This document shows positions 25,799 to 34,024 of a stretch of DNA of 60,593 nucleotides, one piece after another. Below the pieces are notes generated by a model. It saw only the letters and a list, made by a program, of their open reading frames with translations, did not search any database and was not told the DNA's origin. The stretch lies in the NCBI GenBank assembly GCA_964471595.1, contig CAYYGN010000019.1, positions 1-60,593 on the forward strand, in the 5' to 3' direction. Within the stretch, counting starts at the first letter, position 1. The number at the start of each line of letters is the position of its first letter. The position numbers and the translations under genes are program-made. This stretch comes from JAGNXB01 sp964471595. Its GTDB lineage: Bacteria > Bacteroidota > Bacteroidia > Chitinophagales > Saprospiraceae.

Positions 25799-25866
25799 AT
25801 AACAGCTAAGGTTTCGTTGCGTTCAACAGCTAAGGTTTTCCCGATGAATCGGGACGTTCGCAAACC
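25799..25866 (+). repeat. Degenerate attC-like element 3
   Basis: Starts 13 bases after the DUF4375 stop with ATAAC (25799-25803), as in the other two elements. AACAGCTAAGGTTT occurs twice (25801 and 25825). A hairpin CCCGAT/ATCGGG and an outer GGTTT/AAACC pairing follow, but there is no right-hand GTTRT box or AGACGA, so the element looks truncated or rearranged at its right side. Confidence 0.45.
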
Positions 25867-25911
25867 TGCATGTCCAGCTCTACGGGAGTCAATGAAGCCA
25901 AATTAATGTGA

Positions 25912-25998
25912 AAAATAGAAAATCCTGACAAAGATCCTGCGAAATACGGATGGCAGTACACCCCGGACCTGATGCCGACGGTGGCCGCATTATGTTGA
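25912..25998 (+). pseudogene. Possible gene remnant
   Basis: An open stretch of about 28 codons without a start reads KIENPDKDPAKYGWQYTPDL then MPTVAALC and stop. It resembles the tail of a real protein but is closed upstream by a stop at 25909-25911. I do not recognise the family. It may be the fragment of a gene cut by cassette insertion. Confidence 0.25.
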
Positions 25999-26016
25999 CA
26001 CTCCCAACCAGACCAT

Positions 26017-26460
26017 ATGAACGTACATCAACAAATCAATGATTACATTGCCGCACAACCGGACAGCAAACGCGCCGACATGGAAGTGCTGCATGAACGC
26101 ATACTCAAGGCAATGCCGAATACCAGACTTTGGTTTTCAGACGGCAAAGACGACAAAGGGAAAATCGTATCCAACCCCACTATCGGGTATGGCCTGCTGA
26201 TGATAACCTATGCCGACGGGAAAACCAAAGAATTCTTCCAGATTGGCATTAGTGCCAATACAACAGGCATATCGATCTACATCATGGGTATTAAAGACAA
26301 AATGTACCTGCCCAATGCATACGGGAAATCCATCGGAAAAGCAAATGTGACCGGCTACTGTATCAAGTTCAAAAATCTGAAAAACATCAATATGGATATC
26401 CTTGAACAAGCCATACGGGATGGCGTTGAAAAAACCAGAATGGACAATGATTTCAATTGA
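26017..26460 (+). CDS. DUF1801 domain protein
   Basis: A 147-residue protein of the DUF1801/YdhG-like fold: NDYIAAQPDSKRADMEVLHERILKAMP at the N-terminus and YADGKTKEFFQIGISANT in the core. Function in the family is unknown. GC content is between that of the AT-rich cassettes and the core genome. Its last 14 bases overlap the start of the MmcQ/YjbR gene, indicating translational coupling; the two protein families often occur together in annotated genomes. Confidence 0.82.
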   Translation: MNVHQQINDYIAAQPDSKRADMEVLHERILKAMPNTRLWFSDGKDDKGKIVSNPTIGYGLLMITYADGKTKEFFQIGISANTTGISIYIMGIKDKMYLPNAYGKSIGKANVTGYCIKFKNLKNINMDILEQAIRDGVEKTRMDNDFN

Positions 26461-26797
26461 CACCATCAGGAATTTGGCCTTGTCGTTTCCGGAAACCACC
26501 GAAGCCCCACACTTTGAGAAGATCAGCTTCAGGGTCAAAAAGAAGATCTTTGTCACCTATGACAAAGCCATGAACAGGTCGTGTATCAAATTGTCGGAAA
26601 TTGACCAGGACGTTTTTTCTTCCCTGGACAAATCGATCATTTTTCCGGTGCCAAATAAATGGGGAAAACAGGGGTGGACTTTCATTGACATGGGCAAAGT
26701 GAGTATGGAGGTATTTGTCGACGTATTGACCTCGGCCTATTGCGAAGTCGCACCCAAAAAACTGGCAGACCAAATCAGACCCAAAGACAATGTCTAA
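26447..26797 (+). CDS. MmcQ/YjbR family DNA-binding-fold protein
   Basis: A 116-residue MmcQ/YjbR-like protein (CyaY-like fold): IRNLALSFPETTEAPHFEKISFRV at the N-terminus, KWGKQGWTFIDM and the C-terminal helix YCEVAPKKLADQIRP. The ATG at 26447 is inside the end of the DUF1801 gene; an in-frame upstream start at 26402 would overlap it by 59 bases and is unlikely. No direct function is known for the family. It ends 100 bases before the tandem-repeat region. Confidence 0.85.
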   Translation: MISIDTIRNLALSFPETTEAPHFEKISFRVKKKIFVTYDKAMNRSCIKLSEIDQDVFSSLDKSIIFPVPNKWGKQGWTFIDMGKVSMEVFVDVLTSAYCEVAPKKLADQIRPKDNV

Positions 26798-26899
26798 TCA
26801 AGGACACCCGTAAATACGCCTGAAATCATCATATTCAAAAAGAACCAAGCGAGATGATGTGTCGTGACCGCGTGTCAGCGTAGTTTCAGCAGTGGTATA

Positions 26900-27195
26900 G
26901 GGCAAGGAGGTTTCTCGCAAAGACGCAAAGAGCCAAAGGATTGTGGGTACCCATTGCTTNNNNNNNNNNNNNNNNNNNNNNNNNNNNNNNNNNNNNNNNN
27001 NNNNNNNNNNNNNNNNNNNNNNNNNNNNNNNNNNNNNNNNNNNNNNNNNNNNNNNNNNNCATCGTTGGCACAGGGCCAGGAGGTTTCTCGCAAAGACGCA
27101 AAGACGCAAAGAGCCAAAGGATTGTGGGTACCCATTGCTTCATCGTTGGCACAGGGCCAGGAGGTTTCTCGCAAAGACGCAAAGACGCAAAGAGC
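26900..27195. repeat. 81-bp tandem repeat, interrupted by an assembly gap
   Basis: One complete unit (27060-27140) and the first 55 bases of another (27141-27195) are identical at a period of 81 bases. A left partial copy (about 26900-26959) lacks one GACGCAAA of an internal 8-base microrepeat (GCAAAGAC). The gap at 26960-27059 lies within the array, so the true copy number is unknown. Apparent reading frames across it are artefacts. Confidence 0.85.
26960..27059. other. Assembly gap (100 N)
   Basis: Exactly 100 unknown bases, the usual placeholder for a scaffold join of unknown size. Both flanks are copies of the same 81-bp repeat, which explains the failed assembly. From 27196 to 27513 I see no gene, only the hairpin core GCCTTGGCGAAGGC (27209-27222) shared with the window's first 60 bases. 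Confidence 0.97.
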
Positions 27196-27513
27196 TTCGT
27201 CCGCTAAAGCCTTGGCGAAGGCAGACGAGGCCTGACCTGCGTAACCCGGGATCCTGACATGTCGCAAAGAGACATCGTCGGGACCGAGCGACAATGAAGC
27301 ATCGCGAATGTTTTTATTGAATAGCAGATCCCGGATGGGCGTTTGGCCATTCAGCGGGGTTTATGGAGATGCCCTCAATAGATTTTATCCAGTGGTTTGG
27401 TATGGCAAAAAGCTAATTGAGTGAAATGAACAATGTCGCACTACTTGGTCTACTGCAGGCCTCTCCCCTGCTTCCCATCTGACCTCGAGCCGGAATTCTT
27501 GTATCTTTCACCC

Positions 27514-28098
27514 ATGAGGAACCTGATATCTTTCATGCACATGTCCCTGGACGGGTTTGTGGCAGGGCCCAACGGCGAAATGAACTGGATCCAATTTGAT
27601 CAGGAACTGTTCGACCATGTCGGCCGTCGCCTCATCGATGCCGACTCCGCCATGTATGGCCGAATCACCTGGCAGATGATGGAGAATTACTGGCCGGATG
27701 CCGGTCAAAAACCCAATGCCACCCCACATGATATCGAACATTCCCGATGGTACAACCGGATCCACAAAGTGGTCCTATCTCGTACCATGAAAGACAAAGT
27801 ATGGCCCCAAACCACTTTTGTTGGGGACGACATCGCCCAACAGATCCGTTCCATCAAGCAACAGGCAGGCCCGGACATCATGCTTTTCGGCAGCCCCTCC
27901 GCCACCCACGCTCTCATGGACTTGGACCTTGTGGACGGGTTTTGGCTCTTCGTCAATCCGGTCATCCTCGGACGCGGCATTTCCCTGTTTGTCCCCGTCA
28001 AGGACCAGATACGGCTCAAGCTCCTTCCCGCTACCCGCCGGTTTGATTGCGGGGTCACCGAACTGAATTACACGGTGGACAGGACCACCAGGTCTTGA
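27514..28098 (+). CDS. Dihydrofolate reductase-like (RibD C-terminal domain) protein
   Basis: A 194-residue protein with the DHFR/RibD-C fold, found in many small stand-alone proteins of unknown substrate: MRNLISFMHMSLDGFVAGPNGEMNW at the N-terminus, MYGRITWQMMENYWP, VVLSRTM, DIMLFGSPSATHALMDLDLVDG and NPVILGRGISLF. The ATG at 27514 is four bases after a near-consensus TATCTTTC (27502-27509); a frame start at 27433 adds residues unlike the family. First core-like gene to the right of the accessory region, converging on mnmG. Confidence 0.85.
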   Translation: MRNLISFMHMSLDGFVAGPNGEMNWIQFDQELFDHVGRRLIDADSAMYGRITWQMMENYWPDAGQKPNATPHDIEHSRWYNRIHKVVLSRTMKDKVWPQTTFVGDDIAQQIRSIKQQAGPDIMLFGSPSATHALMDLDLVDGFWLFVNPVILGRGISLFVPVKDQIRLKLLPATRRFDCGVTELNYTVDRTTRS

Positions 28099-28117
28099 TG
28101 CCTTCCCGGAAATGCAC

Positions 28118-29983
28118 TCACCGCCCCTGGTGGATCAACAGCACGGAGATATCCGCAGGACTGACCCCCGAAATGCGACTGGCCTGACCGATGGTTCGGG
28201 GTCTTTGGCGGCTCAATTTTTCGCGGGCTTCTTTCGACAACCCTCCGAGTTGGTGGTAATCCAGATGATCGGGAAGGCCCAGATCCTCCAGACGGTTCAT
28301 TTTGTCCACCATTTCCTGCTCGCGGCGGATGTAACCCTCATACTTCATGGATATCTCCGCATACTCCCTGATCTCCCGGTCAAAAGGCATCAATACCTCA
28401 TCCAGTGCCGGCAGGATTTTGCGCAGGTCGTCCATACCTACATGGGGACGCAGGAGGATACCCTGTAGTTTGACCCGCTGCGACAAAGGAGCGGAATCCA
28501 ACCCCTCCAAAAAGGCGTTGACCTGACCCGGCTCCACACTGTAATCCTGCACAAAACGGGAAATGACGGCCGCCCCTTCTTCTTTGGCGAGCACGCGGTC
28601 CATCCTCGACGCCATGTCCTGCATCCCCAGAGCGGCGGCCAGAGGCGTTAGCCGGATATCCGCGTTGTCCTGACGCAACAAAATGCGGAACTCGGCCCGG
28701 GAAGTAAACATCCGGTAGGGCTCATTGGTCCCCTTGTTGACAAGGTCATCTATCAATACACCGATATACGCATCACTGCGCCGCAACAGGAAAGGATCTT
28801 CACCGATTACGGCGCGATGGGCATTGATGCCGGCCATCAGTCCCTGGCAGGCGGCTTCCTCATACCCTGTGGTCCCGTTGATCTGACCGGCAAAAAACAG
28901 ACCCTTGATCATTCGGGTTTCGAGAGAAAGCTCCAGTTGATGGGGCGGAAAAAAATCGTACTCGATGGCATATCCCGGACGGAACATTTTCACGTGCTCC
29001 AGTCCGCGGACGCGACGGATGGCTTTGTACTGCACGTCCTCGGGCAAGGACGACGAAAATCCGTTGACATATACTTCGCAGGTGTTCCAGCCTTCGGGCT
29101 CGATAAAGAGCTGATGGCGGTCGCGGTCGGCAAAACGATCGATCTTGTCCTCGATCGACGGGCAATAGCGGGGTCCCAATCCCTGGATCCGGCCGTTGAA
29201 CATGGGCGAACGGTCGAATCCCTCTCTCAGGGTGTCATGGACATCCGGCGAGGTGTAGGCGACATGACAAGGGAGCTGGCGCTCCGGCAGCGGTGTTTCG
29301 GTATAGGAAAACCGCCCGGGGATGTCATCGCCAGGCTGGACCTCCAGCACGGAATAATCGATCGTGCGGCCGTCGAGCCGGGGAGGGGTCCCGGTCTTCA
29401 TGCGCCCGGACTCGAACCCGAGCGCTACCAGTTGTTCGGTGATGCCGGTGGCGGCTTTTTCGCCGGCCCGACCACCGCCAAACTGCTTTTCGCCGATGTG
29501 AATGATGCCGTTGAGAAAGGTACCGTTGGTGAGGACGACCGAACGCCCGGGGATCTCCAGACCCATGCCGGTGACGACACCGTGGACGCGCCCGTCGCGC
29601 ACGAGCAACCCCTTGACCATGTCTTGCCAGAAATCGATGCGGGGATGTGCCTCCAGCAGGCTGCGCCAGGTCTCGGCAAACCGCTGGCGGTCACTTTGGG
29701 CGCGGGGGCTCCACATAGCCGGCCCTTTGGACCGGTTGAGGAGACGGAACTGGACCATGGTGCGGTCGGTAACAATCCCCGAATAGCCCCCCAGGGCATC
29801 GATCTCCCGGACGATCTGCCCTTTGGCCACGCCGCCCATGGCGGGATTGCACGACATCTGGGCGATGGTCTGCATGTTCATGGTCACGAGCAAAACCCGC
29901 GATCCCAGGTTGGCAGCAGCGACGGCGGCCTCGCAACCGGCATGTCCGGCCCCGACCACGATGACATCATACGTATCAAACAT
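28118..29983 (-). CDS. mnmG: tRNA uridine-5-carboxymethylaminomethyl modification enzyme
   Basis: FAD-dependent partner of MnmE that installs cmnm5 at wobble U34 of tRNAs. The 621 residues start with the dinucleotide-binding VVGAGHAGCEAAVAAANLG, followed by CNPAMGGVAKGQIVREIDALGG, GRAGEKAATGITEQL, the CPSIEDK motif and the helical C-terminal domain (QEMVDKMNRLEDLGLPDHLDY...GVSPADISVLLIH). The ATG is five bases after a perfect TACCTTTG promoter core. mnmE is not in the window. Confidence 0.97.
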   Translation of the reverse strand: MFDTYDVIVVGAGHAGCEAAVAAANLGSRVLLVTMNMQTIAQMSCNPAMGGVAKGQIVREIDALGGYSGIVTDRTMVQFRLLNRSKGPAMWSPRAQSDRQRFAETWRSLLEAHPRIDFWQDMVKGLLVRDGRVHGVVTGMGLEIPGRSVVLTNGTFLNGIIHIGEKQFGGGRAGEKAATGITEQLVALGFESGRMKTGTPPRLDGRTIDYSVLEVQPGDDIPGRFSYTETPLPERQLPCHVAYTSPDVHDTLREGFDRSPMFNGRIQGLGPRYCPSIEDKIDRFADRDRHQLFIEPEGWNTCEVYVNGFSSSLPEDVQYKAIRRVRGLEHVKMFRPGYAIEYDFFPPHQLELSLETRMIKGLFFAGQINGTTGYEEAACQGLMAGINAHRAVIGEDPFLLRRSDAYIGVLIDDLVNKGTNEPYRMFTSRAEFRILLRQDNADIRLTPLAAALGMQDMASRMDRVLAKEEGAAVISRFVQDYSVEPGQVNAFLEGLDSAPLSQRVKLQGILLRPHVGMDDLRKILPALDEVLMPFDREIREYAEISMKYEGYIRREQEMVDKMNRLEDLGLPDHLDYHQLGGLSKEAREKLSRQRPRTIGQASRISGVSPADISVLLIHQGR

Positions 29984-29988
29984 CGGTA

Positions 29989-29996
29989 CAAAGGTA
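29989..29996 (-). promoter_or_regulatory. Promoter -7 element TACCTTTG for mnmG
   Basis: Perfect TAnnTTTG on the minus strand ending five bases before the mnmG ATG. A start at the usual distance would give a leaderless mRNA. Confidence 0.5.
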
Positions 29997-30165
29997 GGCA
30001 GGAAGGCAATGCCGTGGCCCCTTGTGACGCACCTCCACGGACAACGGCCTTATGCGTCGCGCCCGGTACCTACAGAAAAACGGGGTAGGGAGGATACCGG
30101 ATGACGGGTACCCGTCCAAAGCGAAAACCGCGCCATGGCACCGAATGTGGCCTGCCGGGAGGCCA

Positions 30166-31386
30166 TCAAAGGACCGATGTCATCAGGAGGTCGATATCCG
30201 TGACCTTAATGTCGAATTTTTCACCTAAGTAGGAGTTGGTGATACAGCCCTTGTAGGCATAGACGCCATTGCGGAGACCCGTACTCTGATACAACAGGGA
30301 CTCGATCCCGCTCAGCGTTTCCAGGCGCAGCAATATGGGCGTCAGAATATTCGACACGGATGAGGAGGCGGTTTTGGCGACCCGTGAAGGGATATTGGGC
30401 ACGCCATAATGGATGACTCCGTGCTTGACAAAGGTGGGTTTGGAATGGGTGGTGAGCTCCGAGGTGGCAAAACACCCCCCCTGGTCAATGCTGATGTCAA
30501 TGATGACGGCGCCGTCCTTCATTTTGCTCACGACCTCTTCGCTGACCACTACCGGTGTGCGTCCGCTTTTGCTGTGGATGGCTCCGATGGCGACATCTGC
30601 CTCCCGCAGTTCCCTTTCGAGAATGTAAGGATCAAAGGCCGAGGTAAAGATCTGGTGGCCCAGGTGGTGCTTGAGCCGCATGAGTTTGTAGATGTTGTTG
30701 TCGAACACCCGTACCTCCACCCCCAGCCCGAGGGCGGCCCGGGCCGCGTATTCCGCGACGACACCCGAACCCAGGATAACGACGCGGGCAGGTGGTACAC
30801 CGCTGATCCCGCCCAACAACAAACCGGTGCCCTTGTTGGCTTTGGAAAGCAATTCCGCAGCCGTCAGGATGGAGGATATCCCGGCTATTTCACTCATGAT
30901 CCGCACCACCGGGAAAGCCCCGGATTCATCCTGGATATACTCCATGGCCAGGGCGATGACCCTTTTGGTCCTCAGCTTTTCCAGATACTCCCTGCGAACG
31001 GCGGGCAGATGGAGGGGGGAAATGAGCACCTGGTTGGGATGCATCAGATCGAGTTCATCCATGGAAGGGGGGGCCGTGCGGATGACGATCTCGGCCTTGT
31101 AAACCTCCTCCTCGCTGTGGGCGATCTCTGCACCCGCTTCGCTGTACAGATGATCGGGGAAATGGGCCCTCTTGCCGGCGTTGTTCTGGATGACCACCCG
31201 ATGACCATGACCGACGAGAGCGGCGACGTTGGAGGGGACCAGCGCAACCCGGTTTTCTTCTGTCGAAGATTCCCGGGGGATACCGATAAAAAGACGGTGC
31301 CCCTTGGGGCGAATGGCCAGCGCCTGTTCCTGGTGGGCATGCTGGCCAGAGGTCAACTCCGAAGGAATGGGAATCCTCTTGCTCAT
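30166..31386 (-). CDS. ald: Alanine dehydrogenase / PNT-family protein
   Basis: Likely NAD-dependent alanine dehydrogenase, interconverting alanine and pyruvate plus ammonia. The 406 residues carry the AlaDh/PNT N-terminal domain (LFIGIPRESSTEENRVALVPSNV), a nucleotide-binding domain (PPARVVILGSGVVAEYAARAALGLG) and the substrate region (IIDISIDQGGCFATSE). Compared with E. coli-type or Bacillus enzymes it has an extended N-terminus (about 30 residues) and a divergent tail, as in Bacteroidota homologues. Its ATG overlaps the TGA of tsaE (ATGA), so translation is coupled. Confidence 0.88.
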   Translation of the reverse strand: MSKRIPIPSELTSGQHAHQEQALAIRPKGHRLFIGIPRESSTEENRVALVPSNVAALVGHGHRVVIQNNAGKRAHFPDHLYSEAGAEIAHSEEEVYKAEIVIRTAPPSMDELDLMHPNQVLISPLHLPAVRREYLEKLRTKRVIALAMEYIQDESGAFPVVRIMSEIAGISSILTAAELLSKANKGTGLLLGGISGVPPARVVILGSGVVAEYAARAALGLGVEVRVFDNNIYKLMRLKHHLGHQIFTSAFDPYILERELREADVAIGAIHSKSGRTPVVVSEEVVSKMKDGAVIIDISIDQGGCFATSELTTHSKPTFVKHGVIHYGVPNIPSRVAKTASSSVSNILTPILLRLETLSGIESLLYQSTGLRNGVYAYKGCITNSYLGEKFDIKVTDIDLLMTSVL

Positions 31387-31829
31387 AATATCAAAAATAC
31401 GATTTCTCTGGAGGAATCCGGCAGAATGCGCAGGTAAATTTCAGCCCGACGGGCCGGAAGCCAGGGCGCAAGGACATCCGGCCATTCGACAAAAGTCCAG
31501 TGACCACTTTCCAGAATCTCTTCCAGTCCGGCCTCCCAGGCTTCATCCAGGTTTTCGATCCGGTAGGCGTCCAGGTGGTGGACCACACCACCTCCATCCG
31601 GCAAAAGGTAATCGTGCACAATGGCGAACGTAGGACTGCTCACGGCATCCGGTGAGCCGAGACTTTTCACCAACGCCGCCACCAGCGTGGTTTTGCCCGC
31701 ACCCAGATCCCCGTACAACAAGACCACGCGGCGATGACCCATGGCTTCCAGCATACGGGCCGCAATCCCTTCCAGTTCAGCCGGGGAAGCACAGATGAAA
31801 CGCATTTCTTCCGAGGACACATGCGGCAT
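31383..31829 (-). CDS. tsaE: tRNA threonylcarbamoyladenosine biosynthesis ATPase TsaE
   Basis: P-loop ATPase of the TsaBDE complex that makes t6A37 in ANN-decoding tRNAs. The 148 residues (ATG 31829; a TTG at 31838 opens the frame) show Walker A LYGDLGAGKTTLVAALVKSLG, the switch SSPTFAIVHDYLL, DAYRIENLDEAWEAGL and FVEWPDVLAPWLP. It precedes and overlaps ald by four bases. The gene is divergent from gyrB. Confidence 0.93.
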   Translation of the reverse strand: MPHVSSEEMRFICASPAELEGIAARMLEAMGHRRVVLLYGDLGAGKTTLVAALVKSLGSPDAVSSPTFAIVHDYLLPDGGGVVHHLDAYRIENLDEAWEAGLEEILESGHWTFVEWPDVLAPWLPARRAEIYLRILPDSSREIVFLIL

Positions 31830-31985
31830 GACAGGCAAAGATCATGATCTCCGCCCGGACCGGCCCGCGATCGGGTAAAATCGAGGCAAAAAATACGAAA
31901 CATTCAATTGTATCTGATTGATTTACTGACATTTGAACAAGCCACAGGAAGGGGTGCCGGAAAGGTCCGGTACCCGGGATTTTTG

Positions 31986-31993
31986 TATCTTTG
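31986..31993 (+). promoter_or_regulatory. Promoter -7 element TATCTTTG for gyrB
   Basis: Perfect TAnnTTTG ending four bases before the gyrB ATG at 31998. It rules against the long frame that opens at 31908, and implies an mRNA beginning at the start codon. Confidence 0.5.
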
Positions 31994-31997
31994 CCGC

Positions 31998-33962
31998 ATG
32001 AGTGAAGTGAACGTAACCCCGCCCAAAAAGGCGGGTGATTATACAGCGGCGAACATCCAGGCCCTGGAAGGACTGGAGGCGGTGAGGAAACGTCCCGGAA
32101 TGTACATCGGGAGCACGGATTACAAGGGTCTGCATCACCTCGTGTACGAGGTCGTGGACAACTCCATTGACGAACACCTCGCCGGACATGCCACCCGGGT
32201 GGATGTGATCATCCACAGCGACGGGAGCCTTTCGGTCAGTGATGATGGACGGGGCATACCCACCGGGATGCACGAAAAACTGAAGAAATCGGCGCTGGAA
32301 GTGGTCATGACCGTCCTCCATGCCGGCGGCAAATTCGACAAGGACACCTACAAGGTCTCCGGGGGATTGCACGGTGTGGGGGTTTCCTGTGTCAACGCCC
32401 TCTCCATCCACCTCAAAGCCGAGGTGCAACGCGAAGGCAAGATCTGGGTCCAGGAATACAGCCAGGGCAAACCCCTGGGTCCGGTGACGACCGTGGGTGA
32501 CTCCGACCAGAGCGGGACCAGGGTCACCTTCAAGCCGGATGACACCATTTTCGAAACGGTGGAGTTCAAATTCGAGACCCTCTCCCACCGGCTACGGGAA
32601 CTGGCCTTCCTCAACAAAGGTCTCCGGCTTTCGCTGACCGACGAACGGGAAACCGACGACAACGGCCAGCCCAAACGGGAGGAATACCATTCCGAAGGGG
32701 GACTTCGCGAGTTTGTCCTCTATGTGGATGCCAGCAAAACCCCGCTCATCGAGGATCCCATTTACATCCTGGGCAAGGAGGAAAACGTGGAGGTCGAGGT
32801 GGCCATGCATTACAACACCTCGTATTCCGAGAACGTCCTCAGCTATGTCAACAACATCGTCACCCGGGATGGGGGCACACACGTCAACGGCTTCCGTCGC
32901 GCCATCGCCCGTCTGTTCAAACAGTACGGCGATGACAACGGGATGTTCAAGAAGCTCAATTTCGAGATCAGTGGCGAAGATTTTCGTGAGGGCCTTACGG
33001 CCATCGTTTCCGTCAAAGTGCCCGAACCGCAATTCAAAGGCCAGACAAAAGGAGAGCTGGGCAACTCGGAGGTCAACGGTATCGTGTCGCGGTGCGTGGG
33101 CGATCACCTCAAGTTTTTCCTTGAGGAAAACCCCAAGGATGCCCGCAAGATCATCGACAAGGTGATCCTTGCCGCCACAGCCCGCCACGCGGCCCGCAAG
33201 GCCAGGGAAATGGTCCAGCGCAAAGGAGCCCTCACCGGAGGCGGGCTGCCCGGCAAACTGTCGGATTGCAGTTCGAGGGATCCGGCCGCATGCGAGATTT
33301 TCCTCGTTGAGGGCGACTCGGCCGGCGGTACCGCCAAACAAGGCAGGGACCGCAACTTCCAGGCCATCCTCCCCCTCCGCGGCAAAATCCTCAATGTCGA
33401 GAAAGCCCTCGAACACAAGATTTACGAAAACGAGGAGATCAAAAACATATTCACGGCCCTGGGCGTCAGCATTCACGAAAATGACGAGGGGGAACGGATC
33501 CTTAACATCGAAAAACTCCGCTATCACAAGATTGTCATCATGTGCGACGCCGACGTGGACGGCAGTCACATCGTCACCCTGATTCTCACTTTCTTTTTCC
33601 GCTACATGCGGCGTTTGGTCGAGGAGGGCTTCGTGTACATCGCGAGTCCGCCCCTGTACCTCGTTGCCAAAGGACGCCAGTCCCGCTACGCCTGGAATGA
33701 AGAGGAGCGGAAATCGGCGATCGAGGAATTCGGCGGCAACGAATCGAATATCAAAATCCAGCGGTACAAGGGCCTCGGTGAAATGAATGCCGAGCAGCTC
33801 TGGGAGACCACTATGGACCCCGAAAGGCGTACCCTCAAGCAGGTGACCATTGATGACGCCGCCGAATGCGACCGCATCTTCTCCATGCTCATGGGTGACG
33901 AGGTACCACCCCGCCGGGAATTCATCGAAGCCAATGCCAAGTATGCGCGGGTAGACGTCTGA
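31998..33962 (+). CDS. gyrB: DNA gyrase subunit B
   Basis: ATPase subunit of gyrase, which introduces negative supercoils. The 654 residues include the GHKL ATPase (EAVRKRPGMYIGST, VVDNSIDEHLAGH, SDDGRGIPTG, GLHGVGVSCVNAL), the transducer, the TOPRIM domain (VEGDSAGGTAKQGRD, CDADVDGSHI) and the C-terminal QRYKGLGEMNAEQLWETTMDP. At 654 residues it is the short form without the E. coli-type insertion. Start at ATG 31998 (MSEVNVTPPKKAG). Monocistronic. Confidence 0.97.
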   Translation: MSEVNVTPPKKAGDYTAANIQALEGLEAVRKRPGMYIGSTDYKGLHHLVYEVVDNSIDEHLAGHATRVDVIIHSDGSLSVSDDGRGIPTGMHEKLKKSALEVVMTVLHAGGKFDKDTYKVSGGLHGVGVSCVNALSIHLKAEVQREGKIWVQEYSQGKPLGPVTTVGDSDQSGTRVTFKPDDTIFETVEFKFETLSHRLRELAFLNKGLRLSLTDERETDDNGQPKREEYHSEGGLREFVLYVDASKTPLIEDPIYILGKEENVEVEVAMHYNTSYSENVLSYVNNIVTRDGGTHVNGFRRAIARLFKQYGDDNGMFKKLNFEISGEDFREGLTAIVSVKVPEPQFKGQTKGELGNSEVNGIVSRCVGDHLKFFLEENPKDARKIIDKVILAATARHAARKAREMVQRKGALTGGGLPGKLSDCSSRDPAACEIFLVEGDSAGGTAKQGRDRNFQAILPLRGKILNVEKALEHKIYENEEIKNIFTALGVSIHENDEGERILNIEKLRYHKIVIMCDADVDGSHIVTLILTFFFRYMRRLVEEGFVYIASPPLYLVAKGRQSRYAWNEEERKSAIEEFGGNESNIKIQRYKGLGEMNAEQLWETTMDPERRTLKQVTIDDAAECDRIFSMLMGDEVPPRREFIEANAKYARVDV

Positions 33963-34024
33963 TCCGGCCGGTTTCCGGCAGGCAAGAAGGATTTTTCCAG
34001 GTTACCCCAAGTCCCTGCAAGGAC

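Noticed and set aside
21829..25866. A classical class 1-type integron
   Set aside because: No integron integrase gene, attI or canonical GTTRRRY core sites are visible, so only attC-like architecture is claimed.
26900..27195. CRISPR array
   Set aside because: Period and identity are those of a simple 81-bp tandem repeat; there are no unique spacers. The 182-bp hairpin repeat at the right end was rejected for the same reason.
26864..27294. Several open frames across the N gap
   Set aside because: They consist of unknown bases and a tandem repeat that is open in many frames; no protein can be supported.
33963..34024. Terminator between gyrB and the biotin-carrier gene
   Set aside because: There is a six-pair hairpin (AAGTCC/GGACTT) but no T-run on either strand.
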